A stretch of DNA of 51,963 bases from Parcubacteria group bacterium (GTDB taxonomy: Bacteria; Patescibacteriota; Patescibacteriia; UBA9934; GWF2-40-263): NCBI GenBank assembly GCA_013204395.1, contig JABMNZ010000004.1, forward strand, positions 1-51,963, in the 5' to 3' direction. This document shows, one piece after another, positions 16,015 to 23,246 of this stretch (position 1 is the stretch's first letter; each line of letters begins with the position of its first letter). Position numbers and translations under genes: made by a program. The notes beneath the pieces were generated by a model that was not told the DNA's origin, did no database searches, and worked only from the letters and a program-made list of their open reading frames with translations.

Positions 16015-16218
16015 ATGGGAATTCAACCAGTAAAACTTCTAGAACATTCTGACATCTGTGATGTTTGTCATGTTCCAATTCCAGATCTTGCAGAAGCTCT
16101 GACCACAGAGAGAGAAGATAGGGTGTTGAGTTTTTGTTCGCAGGATTGTTATAAGAAGTATATAGAAGATCCGGCTGTCTATACCGATTTTGAAGATGAA
16201 AAAACATCGGACCAGTGA
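16015..16218 (+). CDS. Small YHS/TRASH-like metal-binding protein
   Basis: A 67-aa protein with CDVCHVPIP near residue 15 and FCSQDCYKKYIEDPAVY near residue 41, the pattern of YHS/TRASH-like zinc or heavy-metal binding modules (CxxC ... FC...C...F/Y). It begins six bases after the VIT1-like gene and probably shares its mRNA. It could be a metal sensor or chaperone for the transporter; this is inference from position. Confidence 0.65.
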   Translation: MGIQPVKLLEHSDICDVCHVPIPDLAEALTTEREDRVLSFCSQDCYKKYIEDPAVYTDFEDEKTSDQ

Positions 16219-16230
16219 TAAGAAACTGTG

Positions 16231-16258
16231 GCACCCTTGAAAAAAGGGTGCTTTTTTG
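16231..16258 (+). terminator. Intrinsic terminator after the YHS-like gene
   Basis: GCACCCTT and AAGGGTGC pair around five A residues, followed by TTTTTT. It ends the MFS-to-YHS unit and separates it from the Fe-S operon. Confidence 0.85.
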
Positions 16259-16279
16259 TTAGCCTCTGTTCACTTACCT

Positions 16280-17479
16280 ATGAGATCTGTTTATCTTGAT
16301 CACTCTGCTACAACTCCAATAGATCCTCGTGTCCGCGAGGCTATGTTGCCGTACCTTGGAGATCTTTATGGAAACCCATCGAGTTTTCACGGGGTTGGAA
16401 AAGCGGTGACAGATGCCCTTGAGGAGGCTCGTGAGAAGATCGCTCAGATACTCGAAGTTCGATCAGATGAAATTTTGTTTACCTCTGGTGGTACAGAGAG
16501 TGATAATCTTGCCATCTTAGGGTATGCCCGTAAGAATCAGGCGGAAGGGAAACACTTGATCACGACAACCATTGAGCACCATGCAGTGCTTGAGACCATG
16601 ATGCATCTTGAAAAAAAAGAAGGTTTTGAGGTGACGTACCTGAAGCCAGATCGAGATGGGATGATTACCGTAGATCAGGTGCAGGGAGCTTTGCGAGAGG
16701 ACACCATTCTTGTATCTATCATGTATGCCAACAATGAGGTTGGAACGATTCTACCTATTGCGACCATAGGTACCATGATTGAAAAGTGGAAAAAGGATCA
16801 TCAGCGGCCAGCACTGCGGTTCCATACAGATGCGTGTCAGGCTGGTGAGTATCTCGACTTAAATACGCAGAAGCTACACGTAGACATGCTTTCCTTAAAT
16901 GGGTCTAAGATTTACGGTCCTAAGGGTGTTGGGCTGCTATTCCTCAAACGTGGAATCAAATTACAGCCGCTTCAATTTGGAGGGGCACAAGAAAGAGCTC
17001 TGCGCCCAGGGACGGAGAATATTTCTGGAATCATTGGGTTGGCTATGGCCTTGGAGATGTCGCAGTCGGAAAGAAAAGAGGAGTCTGAGCGATTGATCCC
17101 ACTGCGAGATGCGCTTATCTCAGGGCTTAGAAAAGCGGTGACCAAGACGCGCCTAAATGGACATGTGTCTGAGCGCCTTCCAAACAATGTAAATATATCG
17201 TTCATGGACATTGAGGGTGAGGCGTTATTGCTCTATCTGGATGCCAATGGAGTATATGCTTCAACAGGAAGTGCCTGTACCAGCGCCTCGCTGGATCCAA
17301 GTCATGTGATTTTAGCCCTAGGACTTCCATATGAAGTAGCGCATGGCTCTTTGAGATTTTCACTCGGTAGGTCTACTACTCAAGACGATATTGATTACGT
17401 TATTGAAACACTTCCAGCACTTGTTAAAAAGCTACGGTCGCTTAGTCCCGTGAACGTTGATGAGAAATATTTTGTATGA
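16280..17479 (+). CDS. Cysteine desulfurase (IscS/NifS type)
   Basis: This PLP enzyme takes sulfur from L-cysteine and passes it as persulfide to an Fe-S scaffold. The product of 399 aa begins MRSVYLDHSATTPIDP, the family start; a TTG eight codons earlier falls in the upstream terminator region and is rejected. TSGGTESDNLAI, the PLP His in TTIEHHAVLE, the Schiff-base Lys in NGSKIYGPKG and the catalytic Cys loop STGSACTSASLDPSHV are all present. The end overlaps the scaffold gene by four bases. First gene of a five-gene Fe-S/electron-transfer operon. Confidence 0.95.
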   Translation: MRSVYLDHSATTPIDPRVREAMLPYLGDLYGNPSSFHGVGKAVTDALEEAREKIAQILEVRSDEILFTSGGTESDNLAILGYARKNQAEGKHLITTTIEHHAVLETMMHLEKKEGFEVTYLKPDRDGMITVDQVQGALREDTILVSIMYANNEVGTILPIATIGTMIEKWKKDHQRPALRFHTDACQAGEYLDLNTQKLHVDMLSLNGSKIYGPKGVGLLFLKRGIKLQPLQFGGAQERALRPGTENISGIIGLAMALEMSQSERKEESERLIPLRDALISGLRKAVTKTRLNGHVSERLPNNVNISFMDIEGEALLLYLDANGVYASTGSACTSASLDPSHVILALGLPYEVAHGSLRFSLGRSTTQDDIDYVIETLPALVKKLRSLSPVNVDEKYFV

Positions 17480-18147
17480 CCCATAAACAAGAACCAGTAA
17501 AAGGAAGTCAGGGAGATGTGTCCTCACAAGATAAGGGGAAATCTTGGTTTTATACCGATGTGGTAAAGGATCACTTTTTCAAGCCACGCAACTTCATGCA
17601 TGAGGATGCCAATGAAGAGGATTACAATGCTGTGGGGAAAGTGGGGAGTCCTGCGTGTGGAGATGAGTTGCGTGTTTGGATGAAGGTGGATCCGGAAACC
17701 GAGCAGATTATTGATTTTAGATGGAAGACCTTTGGTTGTGGGAGTGCGATAGCGTCAACATCGATGGCGTCTGTCATGGTTACGGAAAATGAAGGGATGA
17801 CGTTGAGTCAGGCACGTAAGATTAAGCCTCAAGACATCATGAACCGCTTAGGAGGCCTTCCTCAGCGAAAGTTTCATTGTTCTGTGCTATGTGACAAGGC
17901 CCTAAGGGATGCCATTAATGACTTCTATCGCCGAACCGATCAGTTTGATAAGATTATTGCAGAGTCATCAAGAATCATCGATCCAGTATCAAAAGTGACA
18001 GACAAAGATATTGAGGAGGCGGTACTTGAAGGGGCGCATGACCTAGAGAAGGTTCAGCAAAAAACAAAGGTTGGTATTGGAAACCCAAGCTGCCTCCCTG
18101 CCGTGGAAGAGCTGATCCGTTTTTATAAAGAAAAGTACTTCGGCTAA
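17476..18147 (+). CDS. IscU/NifU-type Fe-S scaffold with degenerate BFD-like C-terminus
   Basis: The N-terminal 135 residues are an IscU domain with the three scaffold cysteines in GSPACGDELRV, FGCGSAIASTS and FHCSVLC; the cluster is built there with sulfur from the desulfurase. Residues about 170-223 resemble the central BFD-like [2Fe-2S] domain of NifU (VTDKDIEEAVLEGAHDLE...KVGIG...CLPAVEELI), but the usual four cysteines are reduced to one (GIGNPSC where GTGCGGC is expected, and no CxC before VTD). Thus it probably no longer binds a cluster. The third NifU domain is encoded separately just downstream as Nfu. Confidence 0.88.
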   Translation: MTHKQEPVKGSQGDVSSQDKGKSWFYTDVVKDHFFKPRNFMHEDANEEDYNAVGKVGSPACGDELRVWMKVDPETEQIIDFRWKTFGCGSAIASTSMASVMVTENEGMTLSQARKIKPQDIMNRLGGLPQRKFHCSVLCDKALRDAINDFYRRTDQFDKIIAESSRIIDPVSKVTDKDIEEAVLEGAHDLEKVQQKTKVGIGNPSCLPAVEELIRFYKEKYFG

Positions 18148-18211
18148 TCAAATACTCCCTGAGCCAGCTGTGCCCGCCATAGCCCAGCGGCGGTGGGTCG
18201 AAGGGGTTGAT

Positions 18212-18439
18212 ATGAATATCAAAGAAAAACTAGAAGTACGTCTTGTTCATCTAAAGCCTATTTTAAAGGCCGCTGGTAGATCGATAGAAGTTGTTTCTGT
18301 TGAGTCTCCATCTGTTACCTTCCGAGTAGCAGGTTTCTGTAGTGGTTGCGCTTGCTCATCATCTTACAAAGAAAGCCTTGAAGAGCTTGTGGCAGACACG
18401 TGTCCCGAGCTTACACAAATTTCATTCATTGAAGAATAA
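18212..18439 (+). CDS. Nfu-type (NifU C-terminal domain) Fe-S carrier
   Basis: A 75-aa stand-alone NifU C-terminal domain: an N-terminal helix MNIKEKLEVRLVHLKPIL, then GFCSGCACSSSYKESLEE with the CxxC that holds a [4Fe-4S] or [2Fe-2S] cluster for delivery to client proteins. The ATG at 18212 is chosen because the domain begins there and an AAGGGG stands shortly before; an upstream in-frame start would add an unlike segment. It sits 64 bases after the scaffold gene and 2 bases before the ferredoxin gene. Confidence 0.85.
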   Translation: MNIKEKLEVRLVHLKPILKAAGRSIEVVSVESPSVTFRVAGFCSGCACSSSYKESLEELVADTCPELTQISFIEE

Positions 18440-18441
18440 TT

Positions 18442-18711
18442 ATGCCAAAGATTAGAGTGCTCGTTGACGAAGACTTGTGCATCGGAGCCGCTTCATGTGT
18501 CACCATTGCTCCAGAGACGTTTCAATTAAACGAAGAGAACAAAGCGTGGGTATTAGATCATGGCACTGAGCCCGAGGGGAGCAAATACGAACGTTGGATT
18601 GAGGTTACTGACGATGAGAAAGAAAATATCATCCTTGCCGCGCAGTCATGTCCAACACTAGCGGTCTTTATTTTTGAAGAGGATGGAACTCAGATTTTTC
18701 CTGAGATGTAG
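18442..18711 (+). CDS. Single-cluster ferredoxin, [3Fe-4S]-like cysteine pattern
   Basis: The 89-aa product resembles short monocluster ferredoxins: VDEDLCIGAASCVTIAPETFQL near residue 8 (first Cys and third Cys present, second ligand position is Ala) and the distal SCPTLAVFIFEEDG near residue 68. The C-x2-A-x2-C...CP pattern is like actinobacterial P450-partner ferredoxins that carry a [3Fe-4S] cluster. It should pass electrons from the FAD reductase encoded immediately downstream, possibly to the Fe-S assembly machinery. The electron acceptor is unknown. Confidence 0.8.
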   Translation: MPKIRVLVDEDLCIGAASCVTIAPETFQLNEENKAWVLDHGTEPEGSKYERWIEVTDDEKENIILAAQSCPTLAVFIFEEDGTQIFPEM

Positions 18712-18712
18712 T

Positions 18713-19900
18713 ATGCGTTACTTAATAATCGGAGGCGGAGTAGCTGGCACAACAGCGGCGGGAGAACTGCGTCGGTTGGATTCATCTGCTGAGATTACAA
18801 TTGTTTGTGATGAACATCACCCGTTATATTCGCGGGTATTGTTGCCCCTTTACTTAAACGGGAAGGTTGAGCGTGAGCGCATTTTTTTAAAAAAAGAGTC
18901 TTGGTATGCAGACCAAGAGATCGAGTGGCTGAGGGGGGATGTGGCGGTGAGGCTAAATGTAAAAAATAAGTTTGTAGAACTTTTGAGTGGTCGTGAGATT
19001 GAATATGACAAATTACTGCTCACTACAGGCAGTGAAGTGAGGGTTATTGATGCCGACATGCGTGGAGTGAGTTACTTTAGAACTCTTGATGACGCCGATC
19101 ACATGAGTCAATTGTTTTTAGAACAAGGTGAAGATGCTCATGGGGGGATTTATGGTGGAGGTTTTATTGCCTGTGAGTATTTGAATCTTTTTGGACATTT
19201 TAATATTCCCATTGTGCTTGCTCATCGTGGTGAGCATTTTTGGAATGGAACACTTGAGTCTAGCTCTGGTGAGTTGATGGCCAAGCATCTTACAGAGCAA
19301 GGAGTTGAGCTTTATTCTAATGCAGATTTTAAAGATCTTGTCGGTGATAAAGAACTGACTGGGTTTACGACAAATGCTGGTGACCACAAAGCAACGCTAC
19401 TTGGAGTAGGTATCGGAGTTGGCCCAGACCTTTCTTGGTTAAAAGATTCCGGTGTTGAGACTGGCGCTGGCATAAAAGCGGATGAATATTTAGAGACAAA
19501 TGTTCCAGGGATTTTCACAGCTGGAGACGTGGCCGAGTTTTATCATCCGATTCTTGGGAGGCAGTTAAAACTTGGAAATTGGATGAATTCTATGAGCCAA
19601 GGTAGGGCTGTGGCAAAAAACATGGTCGGCGATAAAGCCCCATTTGATTTAGTGTCTTCTTACGCTATGAATGTGTTGGGACTAGATCTGATCTTTGTTG
19701 GAGATGTTGAAAAAGCTCACTCAGACCAGATTCATGTTATCGGATCAGTGGAAGATGGGGGTATTACCCAGGTCCATGAACGTGATGGGAAGGTTGTGGG
19801 TGGTGTTTGTTTGAATAGAAATACTGATAGACCCACAATAACAACAGGAATTAAAGAAAAAGCTTCTGCGTCAGACATTGTCAACACTCTGTCAGGATAG
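18713..19900 (+). CDS. FAD-dependent pyridine-nucleotide-disulfide-type oxidoreductase (ferredoxin/rubredoxin reductase-like)
   Basis: The 395-aa product has two Rossmann motifs: FAD-binding YLIIGGGVAGTTAAGELRRL at the N-terminus and a second nucleotide site GGIYGGGFIACEYLNLFG near residue 144, plus the FAD-closing GIFTAGDVAEF near 263. This is the layout of ferredoxin, rubredoxin and NADH-nitrite reductase FAD subunits. The second site reads GGGFIAC rather than GxGxxG/A, so NAD(P) preference is unclear. The ATG at 18713 follows the ferredoxin stop by one base. It completes the desulfurase-scaffold-Nfu-ferredoxin-reductase operon. Confidence 0.85.
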   Translation: MRYLIIGGGVAGTTAAGELRRLDSSAEITIVCDEHHPLYSRVLLPLYLNGKVERERIFLKKESWYADQEIEWLRGDVAVRLNVKNKFVELLSGREIEYDKLLLTTGSEVRVIDADMRGVSYFRTLDDADHMSQLFLEQGEDAHGGIYGGGFIACEYLNLFGHFNIPIVLAHRGEHFWNGTLESSSGELMAKHLTEQGVELYSNADFKDLVGDKELTGFTTNAGDHKATLLGVGIGVGPDLSWLKDSGVETGAGIKADEYLETNVPGIFTAGDVAEFYHPILGRQLKLGNWMNSMSQGRAVAKNMVGDKAPFDLVSSYAMNVLGLDLIFVGDVEKAHSDQIHVIGSVEDGGITQVHERDGKVVGGVCLNRNTDRPTITTGIKEKASASDIVNTLSG

Positions 19901-19901
19901 A

Positions 19902-19930
19902 TTGACAATTTGGGGTTTACGTGATAAAAA
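19902..19930 (+). promoter_or_regulatory. Promoter of the 724-aa membrane protein gene
   Basis: TTGACA (19902-19907) begins one base after the reductase stop codon; 17-base spacer; TAAAAA (19925-19930) preceded by the extended -10 TGA. The leader of about 145 bases that follows is structured. Confidence 0.6.
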
Positions 19931-19932
19931 AA

Positions 19933-20000
19933 GGCCTTCTTTTCGTGCGGCGAGTGCCAAACATGAGAAGGTCTTTCTGTTTCCAATTGGATAATGCTAT
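19933..20000 (+). promoter_or_regulatory. Structured RNA leader with hairpin and shared TTTCTGTT-TTGGATA motif
   Basis: GGCCTTCT (19933-19940) pairs with AGAAGGTC (19966-19973), enclosing a small GGC-GAGT-GCC hairpin (19949-19958). The stem is followed by CTTTCTGTTTCC and TTGGATA (to about 19993). Almost the same tail follows the leader hairpin of the lipoprotein gene at 22529. The T-rich tail makes an attenuator possible. The rest of the leader to 20081 shows no further gene; the SD is GAAGGAGAA just before the ATG. Confidence 0.5.
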
Positions 20001-20081
20001 GCCCAGTGCACAGTGTTTTCAACGCGGAACCCCCTAGTACCTGAACACTTATGTGCGGAAAACCGTACGAAGGAGAACACG

Positions 20082-22256
20082 ATGGCTACAACCCACAGCA
20101 TTGCTGGGAGTTTGATCAAGGAGCAGTTCGAGACAAGGTCGCGTGTTGGAGTCGAGAAACTCCTGCGTGAAGGCATCGCCGACGGCGTGGACACAAACAG
20201 CCTTCTCAAGCGGCTGAGTGTCTACCTGCTGGACAAGAACGGTGACTTCATGAGCGCCGTTCGCGGACTTCCGGGTGCCGCTCAGGTGCCCCACATCGCG
20301 ACCATCGCGGTGGCGCATGTGCTCGAAGACACCAATCTCGTAGATTCGCTTCTGCCCGGCAACAACTCCGCGGCGCTGATGGGACTGAGGTTCGCCCTCA
20401 AGACCGGACTCGCTGGCGTCATCGCCGGAATCGGCGAAGGAGCCACCTCGTTCCTTCAGAGCGAGGTCGACGGTGTGGTGGATCAGCACGTCTCACCGGA
20501 CAACCGGATTGCGAGTGGTCGCACCGGACGTCTGGACGAGTTGCTCTACATCGCCAACGACCGCTTTGGTCTGCAGCGACCGCTCCTGATGGTGCGTGAT
20601 CCGAGCACGGGCGAAGTGCAGCTCACCGAGCGTGGCAACCCACGTGTGGAAGATGCCGAAGGCATGGCCTTCATCACCATGTGGGAACAGGTCAACCCAG
20701 AGACCGTCGAGACCAAGAAGACCAATGCCAAGGGCAGCGGTCCACCGGTCGTGACGGTCAAGAAGGCGACGCCCCCCTGGCGGCGCATCTGGCTCAGCGA
20801 GTACATCGCTCAGTTGAAGTCATCCCCGGGAACCAGCGTCGACGCCGGGCTCATTGCTCAGTTGGAGAAGCTGGTGGCACCCCCCAAGTCCTCGGACTGG
20901 GAAGAGGGCTACTCGGACGATACGCTGCTGGTTCAACGCGCCATCGCACAGTCGGCTCCGGATATGGGCCCGATCATGCGCACAGAGATGGAAGAGATGT
21001 GGAGGTCCGTGCGTTCGCGCAAGCCTCCCATGCGCCTGCTGAACTACCACATCGGCGGCACGTTCGCCTCCAAGATTACGGCTGAAGGGAAGCTCTCAGT
21101 GGGCGACCTGCAGGTCATGATCGATGCGATGGACCTGCACCTTCGCGGTGACCAGAAGTTCGCCACGCGCGTTCGCAAGATGTTCGCCCTGGGCAAGGAC
21201 TGGTTCACGGACGTGGATCTGACCCCCAAGCACCTGGTGGCGCTCATCGGGGGAACGATCGGGTTCTCAGTTCCGGTGTTCATCTGGATCAGCTACGTCA
21301 GCATCGGCCTGATGGGTCTGCTCATTGGCCTGTTCGCGCCCAGCGCGCCGATGGGTTCGCCCACATTCACGATCGCGATGCTCTCCGCCCTTGTCGGCAG
21401 CTGCATCGGATGGTCTTGCACCTGGATCTTCCCGGTCATTGAGAAGATCTGCAAGCCGCTGTTCGGTGACAGCGTGTCCCCGGATTGGCTCTCATCCCTT
21501 GGTAGGCGCATCAACGCGTTCTCTCTCGGGCTCGGAGCCAAGCTCCTGACGGTCATGATCCTCATGGAGTTCCCGATGGTGGCCAAGGTGGTCATCGTGG
21601 CGGTGGGAGCTCTTGGTTCATTCGGTGACGTCTTCTCGCTCACCGAGATGAAGGAAGATGCCAAGATCCGCAAGCTTCTCCTGCGAGGGTTGTGGTTCGG
21701 CACCTGGATCTTCACGGCGACCGGAATCGCTGTGGCACTGGGTCTTGGCCTGACTCGCGGTATCACCGGAGTCTTGATCAGCGGCCCCGCCATGTTCAGC
21801 GTGATTGCTGGTGTCGTTGGCGCCGTTGCAGCCACGATCGGTTACTTCCTGTTCACGACCATCATCGGTCAACTGCTTCTGCTGGCGATCTTCGTCGGTC
21901 TGGTGGCCTGGAAGATGACCAAGCTTGAACGAGTTTGGGACGGTAGCGCGTTCAAGATCCAAGAGATCGCAGTCTGGAGACCCACCCTCGGTGGAGTCGC
22001 CGTGCTCGCGCTGGTACTGATCCTCGCCGCACCTTTCGGTGCATGGTGGAAGACCACCATTGTGAGCAGGGGTATGGAAAGCACCTTCTCCTGGGTCCAG
22101 AGCTGGAACGATCCCGAACCTGCTTCCGCGTCCGCTCCGGTTGCGGAAGGGACGGCGAGCGGTACGTCACCTGCGCCGATTCCACCGGCCAAGCCGCCGA
22201 GCGCGGAGCAGTGTGCCAGCATCGCAACGATGTTCCGGCCCTCGAGTTGCAAGTAG
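20082..22256 (+). CDS. Large polytopic membrane protein of unknown function, G+C-rich
   Basis: Unrecognised 724-aa product. Residues 1-380 are soluble and mixed charged, with helical stretches and no motif I can name. From about 386 to 655 there are about seven to nine hydrophobic segments (for example ALIGGTIGFSVPVFIWISY near 386 and IFTATGIAVALGLGL near 546). The last 60 residues form an Ala/Pro/Ser-rich tail with two cysteines. The ATG has GAAGGAGAA at an ideal distance; longer starts would enter the structured leader. Codons ending in G/C dominate, unlike the Fe-S operon just upstream. It heads a block of three such genes; a surface apparatus or transport role is only a guess. Confidence 0.75.
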   Translation: MATTHSIAGSLIKEQFETRSRVGVEKLLREGIADGVDTNSLLKRLSVYLLDKNGDFMSAVRGLPGAAQVPHIATIAVAHVLEDTNLVDSLLPGNNSAALMGLRFALKTGLAGVIAGIGEGATSFLQSEVDGVVDQHVSPDNRIASGRTGRLDELLYIANDRFGLQRPLLMVRDPSTGEVQLTERGNPRVEDAEGMAFITMWEQVNPETVETKKTNAKGSGPPVVTVKKATPPWRRIWLSEYIAQLKSSPGTSVDAGLIAQLEKLVAPPKSSDWEEGYSDDTLLVQRAIAQSAPDMGPIMRTEMEEMWRSVRSRKPPMRLLNYHIGGTFASKITAEGKLSVGDLQVMIDAMDLHLRGDQKFATRVRKMFALGKDWFTDVDLTPKHLVALIGGTIGFSVPVFIWISYVSIGLMGLLIGLFAPSAPMGSPTFTIAMLSALVGSCIGWSCTWIFPVIEKICKPLFGDSVSPDWLSSLGRRINAFSLGLGAKLLTVMILMEFPMVAKVVIVAVGALGSFGDVFSLTEMKEDAKIRKLLLRGLWFGTWIFTATGIAVALGLGLTRGITGVLISGPAMFSVIAGVVGAVAATIGYFLFTTIIGQLLLLAIFVGLVAWKMTKLERVWDGSAFKIQEIAVWRPTLGGVAVLALVLILAAPFGAWWKTTIVSRGMESTFSWVQSWNDPEPASASAPVAEGTASGTSPAPIPPAKPPSAEQCASIATMFRPSSCK

Positions 22257-22295
22257 GCTCAAAGCGGCCAAGGTCATTCGACGTTTGACCAACGC

Positions 22296-22338
22296 GGTCC
22301 GTTAATCACTGTTTCACAGTGGAAAACGGGCCTTTTTT
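22296..22338 (+). terminator. Intrinsic terminator after the 724-aa membrane protein gene
   Basis: GGTCCGTT (22296-22303) pairs with AACGGGCC (22325-22332) with one G-U pair, stacked on an inner CACTG/CAGTG hairpin, followed by TTTTTT. Confidence 0.8.
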
Positions 22339-22349
22339 GTTTGTTTAGA

Positions 22350-22378
22350 TTGACAAAAACGCCATTTTCTGCTATTAT
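22350..22378 (+). promoter_or_regulatory. Near-consensus promoter of the lipoprotein gene
   Basis: TTGACA (22350-22355), 17-base spacer, TATTAT (22373-22378). A GTTCA-TTAG-TGAAC hairpin (22384-22397) lies right at the predicted transcription start. Confidence 0.85.
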
Positions 22379-22401
22379 CCCGTGTTCATTAGTGAACTAT
22401 T

Positions 22402-22500
22402 TGAGGGGTCAGATAAGGCATAGATGCATACAGATATCCATCGAGGTATCTGTAATCCCCTCGGCATCCATGCCTTTTCTGTTCCCTTGGATAGATCTGT
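22402..22500 (+). promoter_or_regulatory. Riboswitch-like leader with pseudoknot potential and terminator-like stem
   Basis: GGCATAGATGC (22417-22427) pairs with GCATCCATGCC (22464-22474), a stem followed by TTTTCTGTTCCC. Inside, ACAGATA (22430-22436) pairs with TATCTGT (22447-22453); its loop contains CGAGG (22442-22446), which can pair with CCTCG (22459-22463) as a pseudoknot. An upstream GAGGGG (22403-22408) can compete for CCCCTC (22457-22462). Competing pairings plus a T-tailed stem are the design of a regulatory switch. The tail continues TTGGATA as in the upstream leader. I do not recognise a named riboswitch class. Confidence 0.55.
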
Positions 22501-22528
22501 GAACGAACAACCCCGAAAGGAGGCCCAG

Positions 22529-23149
22529 ATGCGAAAGCACTTCTGGCTGATCTTCGTCCTGGCTGTGGCAAGTGTCATGGCAGGATGTGCGACTGTGACC
22601 CGGACTGTCGATACCACTCCGGTGGATCTCGACGAAGACGGCGAGGCCGAGACGACGCGCGAGAGCGTGAGCGTCCGGTACGTGGGGAGCTTGCCTCCCC
22701 GTCCCTCCGTGATCCTGAGTGCGTCCGACGACACTCCGAGCAAGGCTCTGGAGCTAGCTGGACGCAGCATCGACGCCGGCATGGTGACCAACGTCATCAC
22801 CAATGAGCACGGCGTTTCCGTGAGCGCCACTCCGGTGCCTGTCTACGGTAGCCGCTACTACGGCAGCCCTGGCACGTACGCACCAAACGGTGGCGTGCAC
22901 TCGGGAGTGGACGTCGTCCGCATGCCCGACGGCACCTACCAACGTGTCGGTGGCGGGAGTTCGCTCCCTCAGCTGCAGACCACAAGGGTCGTCAGCATTC
23001 CGGCAACGCCGGTTCGGGTCACTACTTCTTCCAGCAGTGGTGAGGTGAAGTGTCCCGAGAAGGGGAAGCCCGCCTACGGCACCCCCGAGTTCGACGCCTG
23101 CGTCGAGCCGGCGCTGAAGGCGGCCTTGGAGCTGTCACACGGTCACTAG
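22529..23149 (+). CDS. Putative lipoprotein, G+C-rich, unknown function
   Basis: The 206-aa product has a lipoprotein signal: basic MRKH, a hydrophobic stretch and lipobox VMAGC with Cys at residue 20. The mature part is Thr/Ser/Val/Pro-rich with no membrane span and contains Tyr/Gly-rich turns (PVYGSRYYGSPGTYAPNGG near residue 95). The C-terminal 30 residues (VKCPEKGKPAYGTPEFDACVEPALK) hold two Cys that could form a disulfide. The ATG is preceded by GAAAGGAGG. No family recognised. It follows its own promoter and structured leader, between the large membrane protein and a secreted protein of the same base composition. Confidence 0.75.
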   Translation: MRKHFWLIFVLAVASVMAGCATVTRTVDTTPVDLDEDGEAETTRESVSVRYVGSLPPRPSVILSASDDTPSKALELAGRSIDAGMVTNVITNEHGVSVSATPVPVYGSRYYGSPGTYAPNGGVHSGVDVVRMPDGTYQRVGGGSSLPQLQTTRVVSIPATPVRVTTSSSSGEVKCPEKGKPAYGTPEFDACVEPALKAALELSHGH

Positions 23150-23152
23150 GTC

Positions 23153-23236
23153 GGTGTGGGAATAAGCCTGCTACCGACCAAGGCTCTTTTACAGGAGCCA
23201 CAAAAATTGGTCGGTCAGGCTGGTCTTGACCCACAC
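23153..23236 (+). ncRNA. Nested three-tier RNA stem in the lipoprotein-to-secreted-protein spacer
   Basis: Outer stem GTGTGGG (23154-23160) with CCCACAC (23230-23236); middle stem AGCCTG (23165-23170) plus ACCGACCA (23173-23180) with TGGTCGGT (23208-23215) plus CAGGCT (23216-23221), 14 bp with one two-base bulge; inner hairpin GGCTC (23182-23186) with GAGCC (23195-23199). The whole 84-base element ends directly before the CGGAG ribosome-binding site of the gene at 23247. No terminator tail is present, so control of translation or mRNA processing is more likely than attenuation. No known class recognised. Confidence 0.6.
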
Positions 23237-23246
23237 GGAGTACCCC

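Noticed and set aside
20049-22252. Several long open frames antisense to or shifted within the 724-aa gene
   Set aside because: They arise from the high G+C content, overlap the real gene completely and read as Arg/Pro/Ser-rich low-complexity protein.
23153-23236. Integron attC site
   Set aside because: No GTTRRRY/RYYYAAC core pairs at the ends and no integrase nearby; the pairing is also too perfect for attC.
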